Shown: positions 11,701 to 23,010, counted from the first letter of the stretch. The stretch is 64,000 bases of DNA from Antilocapra americana (GCA_007570785.1 ML664161.1:4771910-4835909); one strand, 5' to 3'. The notes: generated by a model not told the origin, from the sequence alone. Made by a program: numbers and translations.

Positions 11701-14700
11701 TAATTAATAATCATAGGACATATTGGCAGAAAAGCTTGCTATGTTCCTTGTGTAGTGAACTGGAAATACAATTACATTATATACACATTATCATTGTAAG
11801 ATAGTGATTTTTAGTCATGTTTATCGACCATTTACAAGGAAAGACTCTATAGGTAGGTGACAAGAGTCTTGACTTCAGGTTCACATGCTCTAAAAAAAAA
11901 ATTTTTTTTAACCGAGAACATTTTATTTATTTTCAATTTAATCTCTTATTTGATTTAAGATAAAATTCTTTACATTCTAATAGAAGGGTAGGAGTTGTCA
12001 ATCAGAACAGTGACAGAAATAAAAATTTTTAAAATGTGTATGGACTCTTTGATGTCCCAAGGACACCAAAGAGAATATTAAAGATAATCTGCCTCCTTGC
12101 TCAGCATTGCTTGAGAACTCTGTGGAGAGCTGCCCTTTGCTGTACCAAGCACATGTGTAGCTAGAGCAAGCTGTGGTAGCCATCAGAGGGACAGATAGAA
12201 GTTCCCAGAAAAGAATCAGGAAATCTCAAGCAGCCACAAGAAGAAAAGGTAAATCCTCAAGTGGGTTAAACTACATCTCTGAGCCTGGGCTGAGGCAGGG
12301 CAACAAAAAGAGCTCATCAGGTTTACCAGGGGAGCGAAACAGCTCAGCAGACAGAGGAAGCAGCAGAATATGCAACGGTCCCTGAGGATCTTCAGTCATT
12401 TTCAAAGTCCCTTCCCAACTTCAGACAGACTTGTATAACATTTGATTTTACTTATGTTCTTTTCAAATGACAAATTTAAAAATACCGAAATAAAATTTTT
12501 CAGAGGAATCTTAATATCACTGCCATTTTAATTTATTCAGTTTGTTGTTGTTCAGTCACTAAGTCATGTCTGACTCTGTGACCACATGAATTACAACATG
12601 CCAAGTTTTTCTATCTTTCACTATCTCCCTGAGTTTAGTTTGAGTTTCACTATCTCAAACTCCTGTCCATTGAGACAGTGATGCCATCCAACCATCTCAT
12701 CTTCTGTACCCCACTCTCCTCTTGCCCTCAATCTTTCCCAGCATCAGTTACTTGATATTAATTTGTTCAATTTTTTCCCCTAGACTCTCTTCTAGGGATA
12801 AAATAATGGTGTATTAGTTATGTTTTATACTACTTATTTAAATAAATGTATAAGAACAAATATTAATAGTCACATAACATACTTTAGAAACACTATACTA
12901 GAAGACCATTAATTTGGAGTATGTGAATTTGACTTGATCCAAATCAGTAAACCTCCAAATTTTTCCTATCTTATATAAAAGAGAAGAGAGAAAAAGAGAA
13001 ACTTTTATCATTAAAGAAAAGACTTAACCCAGTTTTAGTATTCTTTAGATGTATTCTTTTGGCCTTTCTTTCGTCAGATATACAATGTATAATATAAAAT
13101 TATATAATTGCAATTCAGACTCTACAACTGTCAAATCAATGTATCAAGAGAGTGGAAAATTGATGCATGTATATTCATAGCCTCCTTCTCTTCTGCCCCA
13201 GGAGAAAAATCACACTTGGTTTGTCAGTCAAGTCCCCTAATATTATCTGACTAACTGAGGATCTGTGATATGGTGAATATGAGAGGCTGATTTGGCCTTG
13301 GACTACAGAATGAAGCAGGGCAAAGGCTAGTAGAGTTTTGCCAAGAGAAGACACTGGTCATAGCAAACACCCTATTTCAACAACATAAGAGAAGACTCTA
13401 CACATGGATATCACCAGATGGTCAATACTGAAATCATATTGATTATATTCTTTGCAGTCAAATATGGAGAAGCTCTATACTGTCAGCAAAAGCAAGACTG
13501 GGAGCTGACTATGGCTCAGATCATGAACTCCTTATTGCCAAATTCAGACTTAAACTGAAGAAAGTAGGGAAAACCACTAGACCATTCAGGTATGACCTAA
13601 GTCAAATCCCTGACGATTATACAGTGGAAGTGAGAAATAGATTCAAGGGATTAGATCTGATAGACAGAGTGCCTGAAGAACTACGGATGGAGGCTCATGA
13701 CTTTGAACCAGGAGGCAGGGATCAAGACCTTCCCCAAGAAAAAGAAATGCAAAAAGGCAAAGTGGTTGTCTGAGAAGGCCTTACAAATAGCTGTGAAAAG
13801 AAGAGAAGTGAAAAGCAAAGGAGAAAAGAAAATATATACCCATTTGAAAGCAGAGTTCCAAAGAATAGCAAGGTGACTTAAGAAAGAATTCCTCAGTGAT
13901 CAATGAAAAGAAATAGAGGAAAACAATAGAATGGGAAAGACTAGAGAACTCTTCAAGAAAATCAGAGATACCAAAGGAACAGTTCATGCAAAGATGGGCA
14001 CAATAAAGGACAGGAATGGTATAGACCTAACAGAAGAAGATATTAAGAGGTAACAAGAATACACAGAAGAACTCATACAAAAAAGATCTTCACAACCCAG
14101 ATAATCATGATGGTGTGATCACTCACCCAGAGCCAGACATCCTGAAATGTGAAGTGAAGTGGGCCTGAGGAGGCATTACTATGTACAAAGCGAGTGGAGG
14201 TGATGAAATTCCAGTTAAGCTATTTCAAATCCTAAAAAATGATGCTGTAAAAGTGCTGCACTCAATATACCAGCAAATTTGGAAAACTCAGCATTGGCTA
14301 CAGGACGGGAAAAGGTCAGTTTTCATTCCAATCACAAAGAAAGGAATTGCCAAAGAATGCTCAAACTCCCACACAATTGCACTCATCTCACATGTTAGTA
14401 AAGTAATGCTCAAAATTCTCCAAGCCAGGCTTCAGCAATACGTGAACCATGAACTTCCAGATGTTCAAGCGTTTTTTTAGAAAAGGCACAGGAACCAGAG
14501 ATCAAATTTACAATATCCACTGGATCATTGAAAAAGCAAGAGAGTTCTGGAAAAACATCTACTTCTGCTTTATTGACTATGCCAAAGCCTTTGACTGTGT
14601 GGATCACAATAAACTATGGAAAATTCTGAAGGACATGGGACTACCAGACCACCTGACTTGCCTCTTGAGAAACCTGTATGCAGGTCAGGAAGCAACAGTT

Positions 14701-17700
14701 AGAACTGGACATGGAACAACAGACTGGTTCCAGATAGGAAAAGGAGTATGTCAAGGCTGTATATTGTCACCCTGTTTATTTAATTTATATGCAGAGTACA
14801 TCACGAGAAATGCTGGGCTGGAGGAAGCACAAGCTGGAATCAAGACTGCTGGGAGAAATATCAATAACCTAAGATATGCAGAAGACACAACCCTTATGGC
14901 AGAAAGCGAAGAACTAAAGAACTGCTTGATGAAAGTGAAAGAGGAGAATGAAAAAGTTGGCTTAAAGCTCAACATTCAGAAAACAAAGATCATGGCATCC
15001 AGTCCCATCACTTCATGACAAATAGATGGGGAAACAATTAAAACAGTGAGACTTTATTTTTTGGTCTCCAAAATCACTGCAGATGGTGACTGCAACCATG
15101 AAATTAAAAGACGCTTGCTCCTTGGAAGAAAAGTTATGACCAACATAGACAGCATATTAAAAAGCAGAGACATTACTTTGCCAACAAAGGTCTGTCTAGT
15201 CAAAGCTATGGTTTTTCCAGTAGTCATGTATGGATGTGAGACTTGGACTATAAAGAAAGCTGAGCACCGAAGAATTGATGCTTTTGAACTGTGGTGTTGG
15301 ACAAGATGCTTGAGAGTCCTTTGGACTGCAAGCAGATCCAACCAGTGCATCCTAAAGGAGATCAGTCTGAATATTCATTGAAAAGACTGATGTTGAAGCT
15401 GAAACTCCAATACTTTAGCCACTTGATGTGAAGAACTACTGACTCATTGGAAGAAAAGACCTTAATGCTGGGAAAGACTGAAGGTGGGAGGAGAAGGGGA
15501 CAACAGAGGATGAGATGGTTGGATGGCATCATCAACTCAATGGACATGAATTTGAGTAAACTCCGGGAGTTGGTGATTGACAGGGAGGCCTGGCATGCTG
15601 CAGTCCATGGGATCACAAAGAGTCGGACACGACTGAGGATCTAAACTGAACTGAACCGAGAAGCTGAGAGGGTGGCAGGGTATACACTGAAAATGAGAGA
15701 AAATGACTAGCAGATAAGGAAAGAACAGATTTCAGATGAGGACGTAGAGAGAGGCAAATAAGCAGAATCTGCTTAGATAGGTTTTCAATTAGAAATTGCA
15801 ATAGGACTAAACTGCATATAATGATTATGTGTGGGGCTCTCCAATGGCTCATCAGGTAAAAAATCCACCTGCAATAAAGGAGACACAATAGGCACGGTTT
15901 GATTCCTGGGTTGGGAAGAACCCATGGAAAAGGAAATGGCAATCTACTCCAGTATTCTTGCCTAGAAAATTCCATGGACAAAGGAGCCTGGCAGACTACA
16001 GTCCATGGAATGGCAAAGAGTCAGAAACAACTGAGCACATGGCACACAAAGACTACATGTAACCTAGGAAAGAGTGGAAACCTGAAGTTATCAAAGATAT
16101 GGTTAAGACTGCAAAATATCCCTATGGAGAATGGAAGGGAACAAGGGAAATGAAAATAATGGATGTGGGAAATCATTGTAATAAATCTGCGGGGGGTTTC
16201 AAACTGAATTTGTATTTTTCATGCTGCTGTGTGACTGTCATCTCTCTGTTCAGCACCATGTTTACTATTAGCAATAATTATTTACCAAGTGTCTTTGTGG
16301 GCTATGAGGTTTATAAATAAATACCCTGTGTTCCCTCAGAGTATTAAATCCCAGCTTATGCATAAAGGAATTTTTCTGTAAGGCGAGGTGTCAGTGATAG
16401 ATTTTGAATTATTTTCTTTAATGGCATGGTTTTATACAATTATGGTTTTAAGGCAAAAATATTATGAAGCATTATATTCTGTCAGGAAAATGTACTCAAC
16501 CTCAATGCCTAGCACATATTTCTGTTCCCAAGGATAGCTGTTAGTTTTCTTTTGCATAAAAAAAGGTTTTTAAAAAATTTTTACATGCTATTATCTCATT
16601 ATTGAATTTAAGTACAGAAAAGTAGAAAGATAGAAAAACAATTATAATCTCACTACTTAGGGGCAATACTCTTCAGAAGCTTTCATGTGTCTTTGAGTGA
16701 ACTTTCATATTGCTGAGATTTCAAGCAGCCCTTTACTCTTTCATCCAGGACTTATTGAGAAGTCACCAGGGACCAAATACAGTGCCAGGTACCTAGTAGA
16801 TACATTGGAAAAGAAAACAGATTCTTGCCTTAGACAAGCTTTCAGTTTTATCTGCCCTGTTTATTTTCTCTTAATATTTTAATATACATATTTCTTTTTT
16901 CTTCCCAACCATATTTGTAGAAAATGTCAGTGTCTCATCTTTGAGGGACCATAGTCTAGGCAAGACATGCTAGTGCTCTGCAATATTTGGTAGTTTACCA
17001 TGCTCTTTAGGAGACAAATGACAAGATGCTTCTATTTTATATACAGTTGCAGAGTTTTAAATATGAACAAAAACCATCTCACATCTTTCAAACAACTGCC
17101 AAAGATCCCTCAGATACAGCATTTATCCTTGGCTGACAACCATATTGAGACTCTGACTGGGCTGTCCAGCTTACGGTGCACGCCACTGGAATCCCTTATG
17201 CTCAAGAGGAACCCTTGTGAATTTCACCAAAACTACCGAAAACGGTGAGATCCCAAATGTGTTGGCACCTTTCGTACTTCATTGAATATTATACTTTTGA
17301 CCATTGTTCCCATCTTGCTTAAATTTGCTCAGCAGGTATTTAGCTTATCTGCTGTGTGTTGGACAATTCATGCTTCTAACCTCACCTAAAGAACTTTGAA
17401 CTGACTTTGCGTGCGTGTGTGTGTTTAATTTTTAATATACTCTTCTGCCAGTTAATTTATGATGTTGTACAAATGTTAGGTTCCTTCTTTAAAGGGACTC
17501 TAAATAAACTTAGATGTTTAATTTTAGACTTTCAAATCTCATGCATTTTCTCTTATGATGTTCAACAGATGTCTTTTATAAAATTTTGAAATGTAGGTTC
17601 CCATCAAGGCCCATGTGATCATCTTATAAACTGTTTATTCTCTGGTTTTGTTTTCATATCTTTGGGCCACAAGGGCACCATTAATTAAGTGAATACAAAA

Positions 17701-20597
17701 AAGTAATTGATTTGATCTACTCTAGCAGTTGAAAGAGCTGGACACTTGCCAAGAATAAACCATTTTTATTTCTTTGTCAGTATTAGGAACATTCTTAATG
17801 ATGATGATAATGGAATCTAAACAATCTTGAAAGTAATATGCCCACCTATTTATCCGCAGCTAATTCCCAGCACCACTATTAGTACGTGTGTGTGCTCAGC
17901 TGCTTCAGTTGTGCCTGAGTCTTTGAGACCCTATGGACTATACCCTGTCAGACTCCTTTGTCCATGGGATTCTTGAGGCAAGAAAACTGAAGTGGGTTGC
18001 CATGCCCTCCTCCAAGGGATCTTCCTGACCCAGAGACTGAAACCATGTCTCCTGCATTTCCTGCAATGCTGGCAGATTCTTTACCACTGAGCCACCTTAG
18101 AAGCCCACACTATTAGGATACTTATGGAATTTAAAAGGGTAGAAACAAGCAACTGAGTTCTAGACCTATATTTGCCCCCAGATGACCACAAGTCATCTCA
18201 TCTCTCACTCTGAATCTGTCACACAAAGAGTTAGACTATTTCTAGGATCCATTCTGTTCTGTGATTATAGTCCTTCCTCCACATCCAATTTCTACAAAAG
18301 ACAGTTCTCTCACCACTTTCCTTTCTCATACTGACATTTTCCCATAATAGCAACTATATTCTAGAGGTCTGTATAACATTAGACTCTTCAGTCCATGATG
18401 TGCAATGAATAAAAATTCTAATCTCTGTTGTTACTACATAAATATCATTACTATAATTGTTTTCCCTCTGACTATAGTCTGAAAGCAAAATTTCATATTC
18501 TGTGACAATAAATCCTCAAATTGATATTATATAAGCAAAATCTAGCAGCACAGTTGCTTTAATATTGAACTAATATTTAACCAAAATAATGTTTTGAAGC
18601 TTAAAATTAATTCTATTTCCTACAGTCAGAGGAGTTTTAGACATTTCAACATCATTCATAAATAGCACATGTCTGTCTTAAAGATAATTTATTAGTATTA
18701 TATTTCAGTTTGGTTAATTAATATGTGAGATTTTACAAAACACTTTGGTCCCAACTCAGTCACTTGCCTCTTTTCATAGAATGCCTTATAACAATAGTGT
18801 AGGATTAACTGTCTGAAATCTGATATGCCCTGAGGTCTCAATATAAATCCATCTTCAAAATTCATGAGGTGGCATAGAATTATGTGGAAGTGAAGGATAT
18901 AATGAGGTTCTTCTATTTTTTTTAGTATTAATTCTAATGGATTGAGTCCAAGGTGTATCCACACTAACAATCAGGCTACAAAAAGCCAGGTTGTATTGAC
19001 CAAGTTAGCACAGGGTTGCTTTAAACAGAAAGATGTGGTCATGTTAAAGTGTGAAAGAAGGATGTAAGTATTCACTCCTACTGAAGCACTAAGCCGAAGT
19101 CTCAAGTTCATCCAAATTTAGGTTTAATTATCTAGCCAAAAATCCACATGAGGATTATAGCAGCATTCATTTTGTCACTGGGTACCTTCGTGTTGAGGAT
19201 TTAGGCCAGACTTTCAGTGACCCTTTACATCACGATCAGAATATTTAAGTATAAGCTTTTCTTGATCACTGACACCTACAATTGTGACTGTCTTCCCTTC
19301 CTCCTTTGTTTCAGATCCTCCAATAAGAAGACAGCACAGTTCCAAAGAGAAAGGACTTAATGATAGAGCTAATGGTGTAAGTCCCAGGAGGTAGAGGGCA
19401 GCCCACTTCTTGGGACATCCACCAGCAAATTCTTTTACCATTCTTCACAATTCAGGGTTATCTTAGTTCACCAATAGTTTGATTTTAAAAAAAGAAGGGG
19501 GGGGGGGGACTAGGAGTTCCTGCCAAGTCTGAAAACTGGAGCCAGAAGACAGATTTTAATCTTTACTCCATCACCTACAGGCTTTATGATCTTGGATAAG
19601 TTACTTAAAATAGGGGGTAAAAACTAACTTGACAGGATTGTTGTGAGGATGAGATAATGTGCAGAAAGCATTTAAAGCTAAGATCATGCAGCCAATGGGA
19701 GCATTCCAGGAGGTTGGCACCATAGTTAGTTGACGTGGCATGTCTCCTGAGAGGTTCAGCACCTTTCATTCTGGGCTAATGCCCCTGCCATCTATTTCCT
19801 CTGGCCTGAGCCACCAGAACCCCCAATCAGGAAAGCTGTCCACTCGAAAGAAAACCCTGCTTTATAAAGCTGCTAGGCATATGGCTACTGTTTAACTGGG
19901 TTAACATGAAAGACCACCTCTTGAAGCTGGAAGTGACTGTCTAAATTTGAAATGTGAGCTTCTCTGTCAAGAGAAAATAACTCAGCACAAAATTATTTCC
20001 CACCTCCTCTTATAACTCTGAGCCAGAATTCTTCCTTAACTACCACTAGACAACTCGGACTTGCTTTACTTTTAAAAACAGATTCCAATTTTATAACGTG
20101 TACATATCTCATGATCTCATTCTTTCTCTCATGGTTAGTTAGCTAAATCCACCCATTGATTTTTTTTTCTTTATAGAACACTGTAAAAACCAGAATGACG
20201 TTCTCTTATGAAAATAGAGTGCATGCAGTTTCACTCCTCTGCTCAATACTTAGAATCTGCTGAATGATCTAATAGCTTCTAGAGAGGCAAGCTATAACAG
20301 GGTCATCAGCTCAATGACCACGAATTGTATTTTACCTTAATGCCATTGCAAAGATAAGGAAAACAGAATAAAGTGATAGCCACTCATCTTTCTTTTAACA
20401 ATAGGCAAAGTCCACTCATTTATAAAGTGAAATACAATTCTTTTGTTCAATACAGTTACTTTTTTTTCTTTAACTTTTGCTTTAGAGTGTTCTCCTGTTT
20501 GCCAAACTTAAAAATGCTGGATGGGATCCTGAAGCTACCAGAAGATACTTCACCACCAGAAACCAGTATTTTTTCAAAAATATGTATTGTATCCTAA
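5639..20597 (+). CDS. LRR protein with C-terminal CaaX box, 5 exons (5' end missing)
   Basis: Join 5639-5727, 8897-9015, 11327-11469, 17053-17244, 20486-20597. All five are bounded by AG/GT and the phases chain without a break (2>A, 1>B, 0>C, 2>D, 2>E), giving about 217 residues with no internal stop. The first ~70 residues are polar with a Trp-rich stretch ([14 protein letters not shown]). Then come about four LRRs ([51 protein letters not shown]) and an SDS22/U2A'-type cap ([17 protein letters not shown]). The protein ends C-I-V-S, a CaaX farnesylation signal by rule. Such small LRR proteins are usually protein-interaction adaptors; the CaaX predicts membrane attachment. I cannot name the ortholog. 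Introns carry SINEs, BovB and L1. Start codon not established. Expression is inferred, not shown. Confidence 0.72.
5728..6821. other. Probable intron, no feature recognised
   Basis: Between exons A and B of the LRR gene. No repeat family I can name and no splice-bounded frame. Confidence 0.4.
6822..7027 (+). repeat. Bov-tA/Bov-A2 SINE
   Basis: tRNA-like head (ctggtggctcagcagtaaag), middle (ctggagaaggaaatgacaac) and tail (gtcagacatgactcagtgac) in plus orientation, all typical of ruminant Bov-tA. Confidence 0.9.
7028..8645. other. Probable intron, no feature recognised
   Basis: AT-rich sequence without recognised genes or named repeats. Confidence 0.4.
8646..8812 (+). mobile_element. L1 3' UTR fragment with (AAAT)n tail
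   Basis: ggttctggaaggggaacaca, tatacccacggtggattcat and tggcaaaaccaacacagtat match the bovine L1 3' UTR in plus orientation, ending in an A-rich tail that has grown into (AAAT)n at about 8785-8812. No ORF2 sequence remains. Confidence 0.8.
8897..9015 (+). CDS. LRR gene, candidate exon B
   Basis: A good acceptor (tttctgctcag/GA) and a strong donor (GCACG/GTGAGA) flank 119 nt. The frame is fixed by two leading bases and reads [19 protein letters not shown], then a Lys/Trp/Glu-rich stretch ending WEDCT. One of the other two frames contains a stop. It ends in phase 0, matching exon C. It lies just after an L1 tail fragment (8646-8812), which is outside the exon. Confidence 0.62.
9016..10851. other. 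Probable intron B-C, possible MIR-like remnant
   Basis: No gene recognised. Around 9797-9940 the phrases tagaattctagagttagggg and gctcaaggtcatgaaactta resemble the core of an ancient mammalian SINE (MIR class), too decayed to assign. Confidence 0.35.
10852..11003 (+). repeat. Bov-tA SINE, 5'-truncated
   Basis: Starts within the head (caaggttcgatccctgggtt) and runs through gtattctggcctggagaatt to gttggacagaactaagtgac. It is in the intron just upstream of LRR exon C. Confidence 0.85.
11327..11469 (+). CDS. LRR gene, exon C
   Basis: A long pyrimidine tract ends in cccttcag/AAT and the donor is CCAAG/GTACCT. The 143-nt exon begins in phase 0 (Asn) and encodes [17 protein letters not shown], then a basic helix and the first clear LRR ([14 protein letters not shown]). 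It ends in phase 2 inside an Arg codon (AG|A), completed by exon D. It lies 320 nt downstream of a SINE. Confidence 0.85.
12540..12757 (-). mobile_element. BovB LINE 3' end fragment
   Basis: Reads gttcagtcactaagtcatgt ... gatgccatccaaccatctca ... caatctttcccagcatcag, the reversed 3' end of BovB, with an internal ~20-bp degenerate duplication (tttgagtttcactatctc). Confidence 0.75.
13255..15651 (+). mobile_element. BovB (RTE) LINE, 5'-truncated, 2.4 kb
   Basis: Plus-strand BovB with the end of the AP endonuclease domain (motif around 13495, ...[13 protein letters not shown]), the reverse-transcriptase domain at 14181-15381 and the 3' end at about 15651 (gactgaggatctaaactgaa). The coding frame is broken repeatedly by stops and shifts, so it is a dead copy. 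It sits in intron C-D of the LRR gene in the same orientation as the gene. Confidence 0.92.
14181..15381 (+). pseudogene. BovB reverse transcriptase, decayed
   Basis: The RT reading frame survives in three overlapping blocks (14181-14480, 14449-15018, 15046-15381). Visible motifs are [17 protein letters not shown] (the motif A aspartates), [17 protein letters not shown], then [15 protein letters not shown], where the catalytic Tyr-Ala-Asp-Asp has become Tyr-Ala-Glu-Asp. [16 protein letters not shown] and [20 protein letters not shown] follow. Frameshifts near 14460 and a stop at 15016 separate the blocks. No function expected. Confidence 0.9.
15833..16047 (+). repeat. Bov-tA SINE
   Basis: Head ctccaatggctcatcaggta, middle ccatggaaaaggaaatggca, tail agtcagaaacaactgagcac. 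It lies 180 bp downstream of the BovB copy. Confidence 0.88.
16048..17052. other. Intron C-D of the LRR gene
   Basis: No recognised repeat or additional splice-bounded frame. Confidence 0.4.
17053..17244 (+). CDS. LRR gene, exon D
   Basis: Acceptor ...atacagttgcag/A; using the second AG restores the Arg codon and the frame. The donor is AACG/GTGAGA. The 192-nt exon carries three LRR units ([37 protein letters not shown]) and the start of the C-cap (EFHQNYRKR). It is the best coding evidence in the window outside LINEs: regular LxxLxLxxNxL spacing with no stops. Confidence 0.9.
17886..18107 (-). repeat. Bov-tA SINE
   Basis: Reverse orientation: tgctcagctgcttcagttgt ... ttgtccatgggattcttgag ... 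accactgagccaccttagaa. In intron D-E. Confidence 0.88.
18108..19524. other. Intron D-E; cryptic exon and G12 run
   Basis: No annotated gene. It contains a splice-flanked 62-nt stretch at 19315-19376 (acceptor cctttgtttcag, donor GGT/GTAAGT) discussed in the findings, and an uninterrupted run of twelve G at 19497-19508. Confidence 0.4.
19525..19692 (+). repeat. MIR SINE
   Basis: ctccatcacctacaggcttt, gatcttggataagttactta and gacaggattgttgtgaggat follow the MIR consensus in plus orientation. Confidence 0.65.
20486..20597 (+). CDS. LRR gene, terminal coding exon E
   Basis: The acceptor tttgctttag/A completes the CG|A Arg codon of exon D. The frame continues the LRR cap ([20 protein letters not shown]), then a short Pro/Ser/Thr linker and the tail SKICIVS before TAA at 20595-20597. 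The last four residues form a CaaX box; X = Ser favours farnesyl transferase. AATAAA follows at 20644-20649, supporting this as the last exon. Confidence 0.82.
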
Positions 20598-20643
20598 TGA
20601 AATCTGTATAGAAAGAAAGCCACCACCATTGTTTTTAAAAATG

Positions 20644-20649
20644 AATAAA
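20644..20649 (+). terminator. Polyadenylation signal AATAAA of the LRR gene
   Basis: AATAAA lies 47 nt after the TAA stop of exon E. A very short 3' UTR would result; the AT-rich tandem repeat starting at 20676 lies just downstream. Confidence 0.6.
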
Positions 20650-20675
20650 CAAGAAATGTATGGATAAATATTATA

Positions 20676-20774
20676 ACTTATTATGCATATATATACATAC
20701 AAATGTATGACTAAATATGACTTATTATGCATATATATTATATATATATACACTTATTATGCATGTATACATAC
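20676..20774. repeat. AT-rich tandem repeat after the LRR poly(A) signal
   Basis: ACTTATTATGCATATATATA-type units begin at 20676, 20720 and 20752, two of the three ending ACATAC, mixed with (TA)n. It lies immediately downstream of the predicted transcript end. Confidence 0.75.
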
Positions 20775-21907
20775 TGCTTTCCTTTTATCCAGTTTTCTCC
20801 AGTTTTTTAAATTCTATGCCTTATCAGTAAATAAATTTTAACAACATGAATTTTAAATAATTTTTAATAATTTTATTTTATTAATTTATTACTTAATATT
20901 TTAGAAATAGTATACATAAAATACTAAAATAAATATATAACATATATTTAAAAACATACAATTAAAGATTTTTAAATGATGGCGATAAAGATTTAACATA
21001 AATAAGGGCTCTAAGGTTTTCCCATGCTCCAGGGATTCATCTGGTACACCCCTAGGACTATAAGCTCCTTACTTAGAATGTACTGCTTTAAATATCTGAA
21101 CCTATCAAAAGGAAAAGGGACAGTTAGAAGTACCTTGTACAATTTTAAACCACATGCATTAGATTCTTCATTTTAAATATTCTGTCATTTATTAGTGATT
21201 TTCACACAGCAGAAATTTAGGAAGGTCCTAAGCCATATGCTATCCATGAAGTGCTTAGAAAATAAACTATAATGGTAAAGCTTTTTTTTGATCAGAGAAT
21301 TTCACAAATATAATTTTAAGACTGCCTTCCCTATGTGCTAATAAGAAAGAACACAATTCACTTTAATTGCTTTCAAAATTTAGAGAAAGGTCAACACCCA
21401 GAACAACTTACGACTATATTTTTTTATTTATAAAGATCAATGGATTTGCAGAATTAAGGTTTTTCCTAAGATGGTTTATTGATTATCTAGAGATCCTAGC
21501 ATGAAATAAATAACATGCTTTCTGAATCATTCTGCCAAGTAAATTCTACTTGTAAAATTATATAGCAAAGATTCTAACAAGACCAAGACACAGGCCCTTC
21601 CTTCAAGGATCTTATGAATGATTGAAGATTGCACACAAAGAAGACCTTAAATTCAAAGAACTGTGTTATGAATAGCTATTATATGAGTAAGTAAAAGGAA
21701 GAGATTTCATTTTAAATTACAAGAAGCCATCTGAGATGGATACTGAAGAATAGTAGACCTTCCCAGGTAGTGGCAGGTTCTTCCAGTCACATAACACAAC
21801 ATGAAGAGGGATACAAAACCTAGAAATTGTATCTAAGTTAGGAATGGACCTGGCTAGAAAAGTCAGAGAAGTATATTGATAGTGGTTTTAAAAAAGAGTA
21901 AAATATT
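20775..21907. other. Intergenic, no gene recognised
   Basis: Very AT-rich in its first 200 bp (tttaataattttattttatt). Nothing else recognised. Confidence 0.45.
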
Positions 21908-22160
21908 AATAAAAATAGCTGTAACTTTTGAATGTCTATTATGCATCAGACATAGGACAGATACTATACATTTATCTTTAAGTCCTCAAAAAATTGTGAG
22001 GTTGTGATTATTCTTACTTTATAGGCAGGAGTATCTGAAGCTCAGAGAGGTTAAGTAATTTGCTTAAGATTGGTGATAAAGGTAGGTCACTACCATATGG
22101 CAAACCCAAGATTCAAACCCTGACCTGAACACCTTTCAACACTTTTGCTGCCTCTTCTAA
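21908..22160 (+). repeat. MIR SINE
   Basis: Near full-length MIR: ctattatgcatcagacatag, tttataggcaggagtatctg, gctcagagaggttaagtaat and gattcaaaccctgacctgaa in the expected order. Confidence 0.8.
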
Positions 22161-22659
22161 TAATTTGGTTCTAATTTTAAAATTAAAGATGGTACTTTTA
22201 TATTTCTAGGAACAGCTTCATCTTCCCAAATTCTAGCATCACAAACCCTAGTATTTAATCATAATCAAGAATTCACTATTCCTTGAACGTATCCTAAACT
22301 TTTCTTGTTCGAGTTTTTCTGTTTCTGCAATACTTTTCCCTCGAAAGCACTCCTGGAAACACATTTCTCCTTTAAACGCTCACTCTGAACAGTATTTCCT
22401 CCAAAAATCTTCCCTCATCATTTCAATCAGATCTGTTTTCTCTGTAAAAAGTACTTTAAAAAAAATTGGTCTTATGGCATGTTTTCTCCTTACTGCTTCA
22501 ATTTGATTTAAAAAGAACTAGACTTTGCCTGCTTTCAAAAAACAGGGACTTTACTCATGAAGTAAATAAGAAAGTGGGACACATTTCATTTTAGGTGTTT
22601 ACCCATGTAACCTTCCACCTCTATAACTCAGTGTGGGAAAATGTTTTCAGCAAAGGCCC

Positions 22660-22830
22660 AGAGAGTAAATATTGTCGGTTTTATTGGCCATATGGTCTCT
22701 GTACTAACCGCTCAACTCTGCCATTTTTAGTGCAAAAGCAGCCACAGACCACATGTAAATGAATGGCTGTGACTGTGTCCCAATAAAACTTTTGTTTAAG
22801 AAAGTATATGATAGGTTATCATTTACTGAC
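22660..22830. repeat. Ancient mammalian DNA-transposon-like repeat
   Basis: ggccatatggtctctgtact, caactctgccatttttagtg, aaaagcagccacagaccaca and ccaataaaacttttgtttaa recall a widespread mammalian interspersed repeat of MER type. Family name not certain. Confidence 0.4.
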
Positions 22831-22924
22831 CTTTGCTCTAAATTTTAAGGTCATGTGGTTGGTTTTTTTAAGATTTTTTTTTTTTTGATAATGTGTTTCT
22901 GTTTTATATTCTGGTTTTTTGCTG

Positions 22925-23010
22925 CTATGCTTGGAGGAGCTTAACTCCCTGACCAGGGATTAAGCTTTGAAAGGTGAAGTTTTAAACAGTGGAGCGCCAG
23001 GGAAGTCCCT
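22925..23010 (-). repeat. CHR-type SINE fragment
   Basis: ccctgaccagggattaagct ... cagtggagcgccagggaagt is the reversed head of a CHR SINE; the body is lost. Confidence 0.6.

Noticed and set aside
19214..19441. Minus-strand open frame with a hydrophobic stretch
   Set aside because: No acceptor upstream; frame opposite to the cryptic exon at 19315-19376; likely chance.
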